From NCBI RefSeq assembly GCF_000143415.4, contig NW_003314261.1:5272199-5336198 (forward strand): DNA of 64,000 nucleotides. Reading direction: 5' to 3'. This DNA comes from Selaginella moellendorffii (taxonomy: Eukaryota; Streptophyta; Lycopodiopsida; Selaginellales; Selaginellaceae). Below are positions 21,433 through 33,480 of the stretch, one piece after another. The notes under the pieces were generated by a model. That model ran no database searches. It was not told where the DNA came from and saw only the letters and a program-made list of their open reading frames with translations. Made by a program: the position numbers and the translations under genes. Numbering within the stretch: the stretch's first letter is position 1; each line of letters opens with the position of its first letter.

Positions 21433-21609
21433 TGTGAGTGCATGGAATATGGAAAGGGAATATAGAAAATATACATATTAATTAGCTTAAAAACCCTATT
21501 TTATATACAAGAGCGAGTAGTCTAGATTGAAACAAATCTAACAGCTACCAAAATCCCACTATGCTAATATTAATATATGGCATCATAGCTGTACACTTGG
21601 AACCTTACA
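21433..21609 (-). repeat. Gy-A 3' LTR
   Basis: This 177-base stretch closely matches 52160-52333 in the same orientation. Read on the minus strand it starts TGTAAGG and ends CTCACA, and is preceded by a purine-rich tract (GAGAGGAAGGGATGA) as expected for a polypurine tract. The flanking five bases do not match those outside the other LTR. Confidence 0.6.
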
Positions 21610-24600
21610 TCATCCCTTCCTCTCAGAATAATAGAAAACCATCAGGGTTCTTTTGTAGATGGGCTGGGATTTGGTGGAACATTAGGAGGAGGCATCGGTG
21701 GATCTGTAGGTGGTATCAATTGTTCTTAATCCTTTTGTACAAAGTGTTTCAACCACTACACATGCACAATTTTTGGAGGATTGGCTTGTTGGATGTTATG
21801 TTGAACCTCATAAACTTGTGGTCCAACTTGCCGTAACACTTAATATAGTCCTTTCCACTAAGAAAGGAGCCCCCTTAGGTACCATAAGATAGGGAAAACG
21901 GACTAACACTAAATTATCCATTTTGTACTCTGTAGGTGGATGATGATGGGAGTTGTAGTGCTATTGTTATCCCATTTGTATGTGGTTTAGGTGTTTGGTA
22001 GACTCTATTTGGACAAGTGGAAGAATGCTCGTCAAATATTGATCCCACGATTTAGCATCAGCAGATCGTGGCAATGTGAGACACAAAATCCCTAGGCCCC
22101 AAAGTGGAGCCGGAAAGGGTGCCACGTGGTAGTGGCCGAAGCAAAAGCCAAACAAGCATAACACGTTTGGACTAAAAGCTCCAACTTGGAAGGTCGAGAG
22201 CGGGAGTGGAACTCTCAACAAAGTGCTCGAGGAGCGAGCACGAGGCAACCAATAAGCAAGGCTCCAAAAGGGGACCCAAAAAGGACCAACACATGACACA
22301 TGGAAGTGTCCGAGATGGAGTTTGAGGTGGACCCGAGTTGGAGTCCGAGATGGACCTGAAGTGGAGTCCGAGATGGAGTCTGATATGGAGTCCAAGATGG
22401 AGTCCGAGATGGACCCGAGATGGAGTCTGATATGGAGTCCGAGATGGAGTCCGAGATGGATCCGAGATGGAGTCCGAGATGGACCGAGATGGAGTCCGAG
22501 ATGGACCCGAGATGGAGTCCGAGATGGACCCCAGATGGAGTCCGAGATGGACCTGAGATGAAGTCCGAGATGGACCCGAGATGGAGTCCGAGATGGAACC
22601 AAGACCGGGACTGAGACCAAGACCGAGATCGAGACCGAGTCCGAGTTTGAGTCCGAATCCGGGACCGAGACCGAGTCCGAGTCCGAGTCCGGATACCAAG
22701 ACAGGGAGCCGGGACCGAGACCAAGGCCAAGGCCAAGACCGAGCCCGAGTCCGAGTCCGAGTCTGAGTCCGAGTCCGAGTCCGAGTCCGAGTCCGAGTCC
22801 GAGTTCAAGTTCAAGTCTAAGAGGGTGAAAGCCCAAAGCGTTCGTCTCCCAGACCCTTGGGGGTCGGGGGGGTTCCAAAAGTATAGTAGGGAGAGTGTGG
22901 GGGTTGGAGCCTAGTGGAGCCAGTTTGGCCAGGAAAGGCCAGTTTGGCCCAAGAAGGCCAGACCCAGTGTTGAGTGATGAGCTGCCCACTGGGAAGTCCA
23001 AGACTAGAGTGAACACGGACCAACAAGTGGGGTAGCTTGGTGAAGTGTTCAAGAGCCGGCTCTAGTTCCCCCGGGAGATCGACTGGCCGATGCTCCTAGT
23101 CCAAGTGTGGGTGGCACTACCTACTTGGATACCAGGCGTGGCTCAACGGAACCTCGCTCTAAGCCCATGGCTAGAGCACCCAAGGGTGGAAGGAGGGGAG
23201 AGTACCTAGGTGGCTCGCGTAAGGCCACGGTGTTCCGAAATGTTGTCCCAAAGGCCCAGACTGTGGAAAGGAAGAGGAGCAGTCCTCTGGGGTAGTGACC
23301 AAGGACACAGTCATGTGGTGAGGAAGTCCCAGAGGACCGTGGGACTTAGTGGTCGGGCCTGTGGGCCTTGATCCAGTGGTAGTGTTGGCAAACACGGCCA
23401 GGGGCAGAAAGGGACTTAATGGGGACTGACAGAGGGATATTGGGGAAGGCTATTCCCCTTGTCAGTGGGCATCCTAAGGATGCTAAGGAGTGGATCTGAG
23501 ATGACCACTCACGGACAGTTTGCCTAGTCTTGGAGAGCCAAGACTGTGATGCAAGTGATATTGGACTACCAGTGTGGCAAAGGTGATTGGGCATGGCCTT
23601 AGCGTAACAGGCTGCCATGTCGATGGTACCTTTGAGTGTCGGTCTTGGGATCGGACACGTGGAGCACTTGGACCAAGTGCAAATGTTGAGTGGCATGGAT
23701 GCCATTCTCGGGGCTACCAAGTCCCAAGTCTTGAATTGGACTTATGGAGGTTGTGAATGAGACTCCTCCAAGTGGTCGGAGGTGTGGTTAAGTGACTAAA
23801 GTAGAATGGAAAAATTAGTCGCTCACAGGCAATTGCGAAGGTAAACTAGGAGTTTATATAGTGAAGCACTAATAAAACTCTGCACCCCTGTAACATATGC
23901 ATACTGAAGAGATGGCAAATAACCATCTCAATCCAAATGCTGAAAGCTTACGTATTTCGCGATCATCTCTTTGAACTTCGAACGAGTTGTTTCACCAAAC
24001 CGTCTGATTATAGATGATAAGCACTTGTGAAAGTGTGGTGTATCCCTAACCGAGATGTCAAAACATGAAATGCCTCAACTATAAATATGGGACTATTATC
24101 CAAAAGAATCTGCTCTGAACAAGAATGCTTGAACATCACTCGATTGAGGAGGAAATATCCAAAAGTAATTGTAAAGGCACTAGTAAGAGCACCAATTTCC
24201 ACCCAACAAATCAAGTAGTCAGAAGCAATAATAACATACTCATTGCCAACAATTGATTGTGGAAAAGGTCCCATAAGATCAAACGCCACTAACTCAAATA
24301 GACGGGAAACTGTAATTGACTCCAACTGTCCTTTCGCAACACAAGGGGGAGTATTATGAGCTTGACACCAAATGCAGCTACGTACATGTTGGATAACATC
24401 ACGTCCCATCTCCAGTCAATAGAAAGACCTGCGTAGTTACCTAGAACAGGAAAATCATAGTAGGCATGGAGAAACCATGGAATAAAGATTGAAGGCACCA
24501 CTAGCTCTAAATGATCATCAAGATATGTCCCCACAAAATAAAGAAAGCCATATTCAAGGCAATATCGTGAATGTAAATGCCTAAATGGCAAGTTATCAGT

Positions 24601-25081
24601 AAGTGATGCAAGATTCTCAAACCCTTCTCAAAGCCTTCGAATCCATGGCTCAATCTTTTGAGCCTCACAAACCTCATCAAAAGAAAGTAGATCTTTCTCT
24701 GTACCTTGTGGATACTGAATGTCAAGTATAGTAACCACCAATAGCACAAAATCCTCGTTTAAGAAATCCATAAATGCTGGAACAATAGGCTCTTCAGAAA
24801 CATGATAAAAGAGTGAAGAAGGAAGAGGAGCCTGAGAAAGGGCATCAGCATCAGGCATAGAACTCCCCGAGCAATGAATAATATCAAAATCATATATTTG
24901 AAGCTTCAAAGCCCACTGAGTAGTATAACCAATTAAGTTCTTCCGCTTCAAAATGAAGTAACGGCAGCATAATCACCTTTTAGTAACATCCAAGAACCAT
25001 GTAGATGTGCATGAAGGTTTTCGAAACCCCAAATTGTTGTTAAATACTCATTCTCTATCATAGAGTAGTTCACCTCTGCTG
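21610..25081 (-). mobile_element. Gy-A: integrase and RNase H part of a Ty3/gypsy element, split by LTR-S1
   Basis: From right to left on the minus strand: the RNase H end (24.6-25.07 kb, with YDFDIIHCSGSSMPDADALS); the zinc-binding and core region of integrase (24.0-24.4 kb; CIWCQAHNTP, FELVAFDLMGPFPQS, LLDNSPIF, HHTFTSAYH); then, left of the LTR-S1 insertion, an integrase C-terminal remnant (about 21.6-22.07 kb). Frames are broken by stops throughout. The right border at about 25081 is an abrupt switch to Gy-B, and the last 230 bases are seen again at 30122-30355. Confidence 0.8.
22075..23827 (+). mobile_element. LTR-S1: solo LTR with internal minisatellite
   Basis: Begins TGTGAGACAC and ends GCTCACA, and is flanked by the perfect 5-bp target duplication GGCAA (22070-22074 and 23828-23832). 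No coding region, primer site or second LTR adjoins, so it is a solo LTR left by recombination, or a small non-autonomous element. Internally (about 22.31-22.82 kb) it carries GAGATGGAGTCC units, then GAGACC/GAGTCC hexamers, followed by a conserved 1-kb non-repetitive part. It sits in the Gy-A integrase region. Confidence 0.85.
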
Positions 25082-27597
25082 GGGGGAGTCCTGTGATGAA
25101 GTCCATCGTAAGACATTTCTACGAATGATCTGGAATTGGGATACTTTGTAACAAACCCCCACTAGCCTTAGTCACGGCTTTGACCTACTGACATGTTGTA
25201 CATGTCTTTACATAGTCTTGGACGTCCTTAGCCATACCTGGCCAGTGATACTTCCTTTTGAGTAAGCCCATCGTCTTGGGCATTCCACCATATTTTGCAA
25301 GAGGTCTGTCATAATACTCTTCTAAGGCTACCTTCCTTAGTTCCCCTTCTAGAATATACACCCTCGTTTATTTATAATAGATGAGTCCATTACGTTTTGC
25401 ATAGCTTGTTTTCTCTTCCATTGGCAGCTCACCTCTTTGGTGAGCTTCCCGCGCCTCTAGATTCCTCAGCAACACTTCTTGTGCTAGACCATCGTTCTCA
25501 TATGCTGTCTGCACATTATCTCAAAAGGTTGCTATCACATTAGATATCGCCAACTTCAAGCTCACTTTTCGACTTAGAGCATCCGCCACGATATTGCTCT
25601 TCCCAGGCTTGTACAAAATCTCACAATTAAACTTGGCCAAAGCATTGGCCCACTGACCCTGTTTCCCTCTCAGGTCGAGCTGTGACAAGAAGTGTTTCGT
25701 TGCCACATTGTCTGTGTAAACCTTGCAATGTCTCCCAAGGTAGTGTCTCCACTCCTTGAGAGCCTTGACCTAAATGGTTGTTTTGCTTCAACACTACGCC
25801 CAATGCAAAATCTGAAGTATCCGTTTTTACCTCAAAGCCCTTACCAAAATTTGGTAACGCCAACACAGGAGCCTTCCTCAACTTCCCTTTGAGGTGGACA
25901 AATGTAGCCTTGCATTTCGCTGTCCATACCATCTTCCTTTTTCCCATTTGGTTCATTAAAGGTAGGGTTACTCTCAAATAGTGTTTGATAAACTTTCGGT
26001 AGTAGTTGCATAGCCCCAAAAATGCCCTTAACTCATGTATATTCGATGGTCATTCCCATTCCTGAATTGTTTGGACCTTTTCAAGGTCCACCTTGAGCCC
26101 ATCTTTGCCCACCACAAAGAAACTTTACCTGTTGTTGAGCAAAGTCATATTTGCTTTTTTAAGCATATAGCTGGTGTTCCCTTAATTTCTTAAACACCTT
26201 CGTCAAGTGTTCAGCATGCTCCTCTAGTGTCTTGCTATAGATCAGGATGTCGTCAATATAAATGACCACGAAGTGATCCAGATAGGGTACAAAGATATGG
26301 TTCATCAACGCCAAAAACGTTGCTGGTGCATTACTAAAAACTCAAAGCTCCTATATCTTGTTTGACAGGTTGTCTTCTCGACATCTTCCTTTGCTACCCT
26401 AATCTGGTAGTATCCTGATATTAAATCAATCCTTGACAAGTATTTTGCCTTTCCCAACATATCGAACAAGTCCTCAATCTTTGGCAAAGAGTATTTGTTC
26501 TTCTTTGTATACTTATTGAGCAACCAATAGTCTATGCACATGCGTATAGAACCATCTTTCTTTTTCACAAATAACACCGGCACCCCATACGGTGATTTGC
26601 TCAACCTAACATATACCCTTTATCCACCAACTCTTTTAGTTGATGCTTGAGCTCCTCTAGTTCCTTTTCGTTCAAATGATAAGGTGGACGAACCATTATC
26701 TTAACACCCTTGACTAGTTCAATCTTATGTTCTATCAGTTATGTGGGGGGCAACCCCGTCGATAGCTTCTCTGGCATGGTATCTTGGAATTGGTCCGACA
26801 CCCACCGAATCACTAAAAGTACTTCTTCTGTTCCCGTCTTTTTGTCACTCTTCACCGAGAGTAAGCATAAAAATGCTGCTTGGTTCCTTTAGTGAGTTGT
26901 CCTCTCGTGGACACCAGGTTTAAGCAGGAGTCTTTTGCCTTACATTGCCCGCCGATAGCTCCTCCGACATGGTATCTTGGAATTGGTCCAAAACCCACTG
27001 GATCACTAAATGTACTTCTTCCGTTCCCGTCTTTTTGTCACTCTTCACTGAGAGTAAGCATAAAAATGCTGCCTTGGTTCTTTTAGTGAGTTGTCCTCTC
27101 GTGGATACCAGATTCAAGTAGGAGTCTTTTGCCTTACATTGCCCTACCTTTAGATCTTGGGCTTCCACCCTAGATCGTTCTTCCCGGGCATTCACTAGTA
27201 CCACAAGGTTCCTACCTTGTCCATGTAGGGCTACTATAAACTGATTGAACCAATCCATCCCAAAGATTACATCAAATCCTGCCATGTTCAACATGGTGAA
27301 ATCAATGTCTACTTTCCATGTCTCTACTTCGACTCTCACTTGTCAAAGTATCTCATCGGTGCTTTGGCTACCTTGAACAAACTCTATCGTCCTTGGTTCA
27401 CCTAGCCACTGCACCATTAGTCCAGCTTGCCAGACTATGTCTGCAACCACAAAATTATCCGAAGCACCTGTGCCAATAAGGATCTTAACAAAGCTACCTC
27501 CGAGCTCCCTCAGAGGGCTAGTAGATGTCGTGAACGACTCTCTACCAAAGTTGTTCATGTAATACATAACTTTAAGCTAGAGATTGGATCATATACT
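25082..27597 (-). mobile_element. Gy-B: protease, RT, RNase H and start of integrase (Ty3/gypsy)
   Basis: On the minus strand from the right: aspartic protease region with a degraded active site (IGTGASDNFVV, 27.4 kb) and VIFGMDWF (27.25 kb); RT with [15 protein letters not shown] and ISGYYQIRV (26.3-26.6 kb); RNase H with FEVKTDTSDFALGVVL (25.8 kb) and NCEILYKPGKSNIVADALS (25.6 kb); and the integrase start, whose MDFITGLPP lies directly at the left border (25.1 kb). Frameshifts and stops are frequent. A 190-base segment near 26.73-26.92 kb is repeated at 26.93-27.13 kb as an internal tandem duplication. Confidence 0.8.
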
Positions 27598-29257
27598 TGT
27601 GAGACACAAAATCCCTAGGCCCCAAAGTGGAGCCGGAAGGGTGCCATATGGTAGTGGCCGAAGCGAAAGCCAAACGAGTGTAACACGTTTGGACTAAAAG
27701 CTCCGACTTGAAAGGTCAAGAGTGGGAATGGAACTCCCAACAAAGTGCTCGAGGAACTAGCACAAAGCGAGCAATAAGCGAGGCTCCAAAAAGGGACCCA
27801 AAAAGGACCAACACATGACACATGGAAGTGTCCGAGATGGACCCGAGTTGGAGTCCGAAGTGGAGTCCGAGATGGACCCAAGTTGGAGTCCGAAGTGGAG
27901 TCCGAGATGGACCCGAGTTGGAGTCTAAAGTGGAGTCCGAGATGGACCCGAGTTGGAGTCCGAAGTGGAGTCCAAGATGGAGTCTGAGGTGGAGTCCGAG
28001 GTGGACCCGAGATGGACCCGAAATGGACCCGAGATGGATCCGAGATTGAGTCTGAGACGGACCCGAGATGGAGTCCGAGATGGAGTCTGAGATGGGAGTC
28101 CGAGATGGACCGAGACAGAGTCCGAGATGGACCCAAGATGGAATCCGAGATGGAGACCAAGAAGGATCCGAGATGGAGTCCGAGGTCAAGACCAAGACCA
28201 GGACTGAGACCGAGACCAAGATCAGGACCGAGACCGAGGCCGAGTCCGAGTCCGAGTCTGAGAGGGTGAAAGCCCAAAGCGTTCGTCTCCCAAACCCTAG
28301 GGGTTTTGGTAAGCTCCAAAAGTATAGTAAGGGGGAGGATTGCAGTGGAGCCAATTTGGCCAGGAAAGGCCAGTTTGGCCTAGGAAGGCTGTACCCAGTG
28401 TTGGGTGATGAGCTGGCCACTGGGAAGTCCAAGACTAGAGTGAACACGGACCGACAAGCGGGGTAAATTGGTGAAGTGTTCAAAAGCCGGCTTTAGTTCC
28501 CCTGGGAGATTGACTGGCTAATGCTCCCAGTCCAAGTGTGGGTGGCACTACCTACTTGGATACCTAGTGTGGCTTAATGGAACCTCGCTCTAAACCCATG
28601 GCTAGAGCACCTAAAGGTGGAAGGTGGGGAGAGTACCTATGAGGCCCGTGTAGGGCCACGGTGTTCCGAAATGTTGTCCCAAAGTCCCAGACTGTGGATA
28701 GGAAGGGGAGTAGCCTTCTGGTGTGGTGACCAAGGACATAGTCACACAGTGAGGAAGTCCTAGAGGACAGTGGGACTTAGTGGTCGGGCCCATGGGCCTT
28801 GATCCAGTGGCAATGTTGGCGAACATGGCCAAGGATAGAAAGGGACTTGGTGGGGACCGGAACGGAGATATTGGGGAAGGCTATTCCCCATGTCTGTAGG
28901 CATCTTAAGGATGCTAGGGAGTGGATCTGGGATGATCACTTGTGGATGGATTGCCTAGTCATTGAGAGAGGGACTGTGATGTAGGTGGCGTGAGACCACC
29001 AGTGTGACCAAGGTGAAGGGGCATGGCCTTAGCGTAACAGGCCGATATGTCGATGGTACCTTGGGCTGTCGGTCATAGGATTGGACACATGGAGCACTTG
29101 GACCAAGTGCAAAAGCTGAGTGGCAGGGGTGCCATTCTTGGGGATAATAAGCCCCAAGTCCTGAATGGGACTTATGGAGGTTGTGAATGAGACTCCTCTA
29201 AGTGCTCGAAGGTGTGGTTAAGTGACTAAAGTAGAATGGAAAATTTAGTCACTTACA
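27598..29257 (+). mobile_element. LTR-S2: solo LTR with internal minisatellite
   Basis: Same family as LTR-S1: starts TGTGAGACAC and ends CACTTACA, 1660 bases, with the minisatellite at about 27.83-28.27 kb. The flanks are ATACT (27593-27597) and GTACC (29258-29262), which differ by two transitions, as expected of an aged 5-bp target duplication. It splits Gy-B between gag and protease. Confidence 0.75.
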
Positions 29258-30121
29258 GTACCTCCGTTTGGATTTCACCCGACTTAATGGCGATATTGGC
29301 TCTAGCGTTCTTCAGGTAGGGACATTCCCTCAAAAAGTGTCCCTCTTCACCATAGTTGTAGCATACGTTGTTTTCCACATTGCTAGCACACTTGACCTTT
29401 TTATCCGTGGGTTTGTCTCTTTTTGCTTGATTATCCCATGTACTTGCTTGCTGGCCACTGGATCTGCCTTTCCAGAACCCCAAGGACTCATTCTTAAAGA
29501 AACTCTTCTTGAATTTCCCTTTGCTATATGTTCCCTTTGGTTTGGCCCCTTTGCTAAATGTGGACCCCAACCCTATCGTGTTCCCCTTTCGTAAGTTATC
29601 ATTGAAATGCATCTTGATAGCCGCATTCAACGCTTCCTTGTAGTTGGTTGGGTTCTAATGCATCACCTTGCCGCGAGCCTAGATTTGCAAGCCTAATATG
29701 AAGGTATGGAATGCATCCATATCACCCATATCCGTGACAAGTATCCTCTTTGCCATAAACCCATTCACATACTCTTGAATGGTTCCGGTTTGCTTCAACC
29801 TACTCAGCTCATCCCTTAGGTGCAGAGTAGCATTTAGAGGAATGTAAGTCGTGTGGATCCTTGCCTTCATTATTTCCCAAGTGGCCACCAGTCTTTCGTT
29901 GGCCTCTATTGTTCTCCACCAAGACATGATATTATCTGCCAAGTATGGTTTTGCATATGGGACCTCCGAGCTCGGTAACCGCAATGCTCGAAAGTAGTCC
30001 TCCATATTGTAAAACCAATCCTCCACCACTTTATAATCATTCACTCCCTTGAAGACCAGTGGGGGCTTTGGTTTGTACTTGGGAACTACCTGAGGGACTG
30101 ATTCCACTTCGCATAAACTCA
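29258..30121 (-). mobile_element. Gy-B gag region with zinc knuckle
   Basis: Two minus-strand frames form a gag: 30125-29679 (PPLVFKGVNDYKVVEDWFYNM, a typical retrotransposon capsid start) and 29630-29253 with a knuckle CYNYGEEGHFLREC. In a normal CX2CX4HX4C knuckle the second ligand is Cys; here it is Tyr. Between the two frames there is one break. The right border at 30122 joins Gy-A sequence. Confidence 0.75.
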
Positions 30122-30893
30122 GCATCAGGCATAGAACTCCCTAGGCAATGAATAACATCAAAATTATATATTTGAAGCTTCAAAACCCACCGAGCAGTAT
30201 GACCAATTAGGTTCTTCTACTTCAATAATGAAGTAATGGCAGCATGATCACCTTCTAGTAACATCCAAGAACCATATAGATGTGCATGAAGTTTTTCGAA
30301 ACCCCAGACTGCTGTTAAATACTCATTCTCTATCATAGAGTAGTTCACCTCCGCTGGTTTTAATGTACAGCTGATGTATACAATAGGATGGCACTGACCA
30401 AGAACACTCGGGCTCTTTTGCATCAACACACCTCCAAAACCAATATTAAAAGCATCCACGTGCAAAATGAAAGGTCAAGTGTAGTCAAGATATACCAAAA
30501 TCGGAGGAGTTGTCAATAGCTCTTTGAGATCCATGAATGCCCACTCACAATTTGCAGACCAAATAAAAGACGACATTGATGATTTCAGCAATGCTTGCAA
30601 CGATGCAGTGCAATCAAAAAGGTGATCCACAAAACGACTGAGATACTGCACCTTGCCCAAGAAGCATTGCACATCATTCACACACTTCAGAGTAAGAAAC
30701 TTTAGAACATCCACAAATTTTTCAAAATCAACTTGCAAACCCTTACGAGAAATAAGGTACCTAAGATAGTCGTGTCCTTGGATCCAAACACATATTTCAA
30801 CCACTTTAGCTTTAAACCAACATCTGTAAGCCATAAATTTTTCCTTTCCAATTGGCCAGCTTAGCTCATCTATCCAATAAACACTGCCTTGTC
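30122..30893 (-). mobile_element. Gy-A: RT C-terminus and RNase H
   Basis: On the minus strand, 30834-30475 encodes the thumb and connection region (GHDYLRYLISRKGL, CVNDVQCFLGKVQYLSRFV) and 30465-30217 the RNase H (HVDAFNIGFGGVLMQK, with YSMIENEYLTAVWG). In RNase H the first catalytic Asp is kept (VDAF). The last about 230 bases repeat Gy-A at 24849-25081, so at least two Gy-A copies are present. Confidence 0.75.
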
Positions 30894-33480
30894 GGATATA
30901 CCCTTACGGGGGATAAACTGCTTATGTTGCAATATAGTAAGTCAATGTCATAAAAGGAAATACTCATTGTCAAGAAAGCCATCATTGGGACACCCAAACA
31001 CTCTAGAACACCAGAAGGTGGTGTTTGATGTCGCGAGGGCAATGGATAAAGCCCAAGGGACTAAGTCCCTAGCGAATGATGGATAGAAGGTGCTATCCAA
31101 ATGTCCAAGCTTGCGGAGACAGGAGAGGATTGTCTACCCAAGTTGGACAAAGCCAAAAATGGAATTTTGGCAAGGCTAGTGATGGGCATGTAAAGGCCCA
31201 TAAGCAACAATGTAATCCCAGTGTGTGGGATTATAAGCTGAGCATACCCGGATTGAGGAACCACTCCCTGGGCTATTGGGTAGGTTCATCCCTAAGAATA
31301 CTTGCTAAGGCATGATAAAAAGTGCAAAGCTATCCTCCTGGTCTGGAGGAGAATGACCGAAGAAAAGGTGTGAAGCCAAAGGCAAGTAGTATTGGGATGG
31401 AATTGAACCATAGAAATCAAAGGACATATCCAACAGTGGTTATGAAAGTTGGGAGTGGAGAAGCAAGAGGGTGCTCGAGGATGTTGTTGCTAGCAACCGT
31501 GATGCCATGGAGAGTCTAAAATATGGAATTGTCCATGTTAGACTATATGGCAACTATAAAGCTTGCGAAAGGGGAGGCCTTAGCAAGCTGAGGGACAGAG
31601 TTCCTTCAAGGTTCCCAAAGACGATTCTAGGTAGCGTAGTACCTAGAAAGGCCAAGTGTAAATGGTTTATGGAACGCGTGAAATCAGAGTGGCACAGCAG
31701 AAGCGTGGTCTTGAAGCTTGCCATGAGGCAAGGTTATCAAGGTTAGGGAAGTAGTTCCCGAGTGTTCAAAGAGAGGGCTTTGAACAAAAGTCGATGGTCA
31801 AGGACTTTCACGCTTATGCAGGAACCATGTTACAATGGTCGGAGGACTTGCCAAGTGAGATTGGCACGTCGGGGGAACAAAGACCCTAGTTGAAGGTGAT
31901 AACTTCAAAAGGGGTGGGCCATGGGGCCGAGCATGGAGGAGTCCATGCATGATCACAGACATGTCAAGTGAGAGGACTTGGCAGTGTGGAGGAACTAGGT
32001 TCCTAAGCTGTGATCTGTAGCGCACTTTAAAAATAGGTTGGTGCACCGGCGTGGGGAGTCACGCCAGGCATCTAGTGTGATGCCGTCCGTAGATGCATAT
32101 ACGGAGGTTGGGTTCGAGTCCCGACCCTCTAGTGCTTGGGTTCGAGTCCCAAATCACTAGGGCGTGGTGATGGTTTGGAATATGAGGACACTCATATTTC
32201 GGTGGTCATGGACTCTCAGTGGGGAGACTGGTTTGGGCACACCGCCAAGCGAGGGATGCCTCGGAGTCGTGATGCACGGTTAGATTGCTTAGTGTGAAAG
32301 CTCAGCATATCTAACTTGAACACTTTGGTGCAAGTGGCACCAAGGTCGTGGTGAGTGAGATGGGGACACCTAATCTCAGTTGCTATGAACCCTTGGCCGT
32401 AAGGGCTAGCTTGGGTGCACCGCCAAGTGTGGGGGATGCCCCCGGGGTTATAGTCAACAACTTGGAGGTCTAGAAGACCAGGTACCTCTTGGCAACTCTG
32501 TTAAGGTGCCAAGGTGAGATCACTAGGTGATCTTATGGCCAGATAAGGACATGGTCCTTGGTTGGCTAAGGAATGAAGTTCCTGGTTCAAAATGTTGAAA
32601 TTGAACTGTTTAAGGTGGTGTGGCTTGGTCATGATAACCAAGTGGGAAGAGCACCTAAGGGAATTAAACTATGTCCGTGCGATGGCATAGTGAGTCCGAG
32701 GAAAGTAGTCTCTATAAAAGACCCATGGGAGGGTCACGAAGTTGGGCCGTGGATAGAGCCCATAGCAAAAGATGAGTGGCCAAGATAGGGCCGTGGAATC
32801 CATTGGAAGGAATCCAAGTGACAAAGTTAGGCGAGGAACACTAATGTGTTGGACGCTAACGAGTTGCGGGAAAGGAAGTGTGTTTCCAAGGAGGGATTCC
32901 GAAATGCTCCAATTTGGCAAAAGTGGAAGCTCCAAGGGAGGGAGCGGTAAGGTAGCCAAATGATAGGGCCATGAACAGCCCTAGCACAAAGCATGATAAC
33001 TGGAACTTTGGCACGAAATAGAAAAGAGGATGATGGTGCCCTCGAGTAGAGAACTTCCTAGGATGGGAAGTGGAGTTGCACAAAAGGTGCAAGGCAAGGT
33101 GTCGGAGACACCTAGGAAATCGACTCCAAGAAGTCAAAATTCAAAGTTCCAAAGTGCAAAGGTTATAGCGATGGAAATTGAAACTACTCGAGAAGGAGTA
33201 GTGGGATTGACTTAGAGAAGGGTCTCTAAGAGGTTTAGGAAAAAAGAAAAAGAAACCAATAAAAGGAGAGAACCACTATACGTGGTCCAATCAGTCTCTA
33301 AGTTGGAGAGACTACCCTCCTTAGAGGATATGCAAAAGGCATGGTGAGCCTTTGATGTCAAACCATAGACAAAGATTGGCTAGGTGCCAAAGATGGAAAT
33401 GGTAACACATGTGGGTGTTACTTTATGAAAGGGTTTACCGTTCGATGAGGACATTGAACTTCGTCTATGGGTGGTGGAGT
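30894..33480. other. Non-coding repeat region left of LTR-S3, no gene recognised
   Basis: About 2.6 kb without domains and without a frame above 96 codons, between Gy-A and LTR-S3. The last bases before LTR-S3 (GGGTGGTGGAG) resemble a polypurine tract, so this may be the internal part of a non-autonomous element whose 3' LTR is LTR-S3; no matching 5' LTR adjoins. It includes two tRNA-like T-arm motifs near 32.1 kb. Confidence 0.45.
32104..32151 (+). repeat. Two tandem T-arm/B-box-like hairpins
   Basis: GGTTCGAGTCC occurs at 32111-32121 and 32139-32149, each within a GC-paired stem (GGG...CCC and longer) around a TTCGAGT loop, matching the RNA polymerase III B-box consensus. No complete tRNA can be folded; a weak A-box-like TGGTGCACCGG lies about 70 bases upstream. 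Confidence 0.5.

Noticed and set aside
21967-23052. 361-codon frame with a long Ser-Asp and Gly-Leu repeat
   Set aside because: Product of the LTR-S minisatellite, present in all three frames; no evidence of a gene.
32104-32151. A tRNA gene
   Set aside because: Only T-arm-like parts fold; no anticodon arm or acceptor stem.
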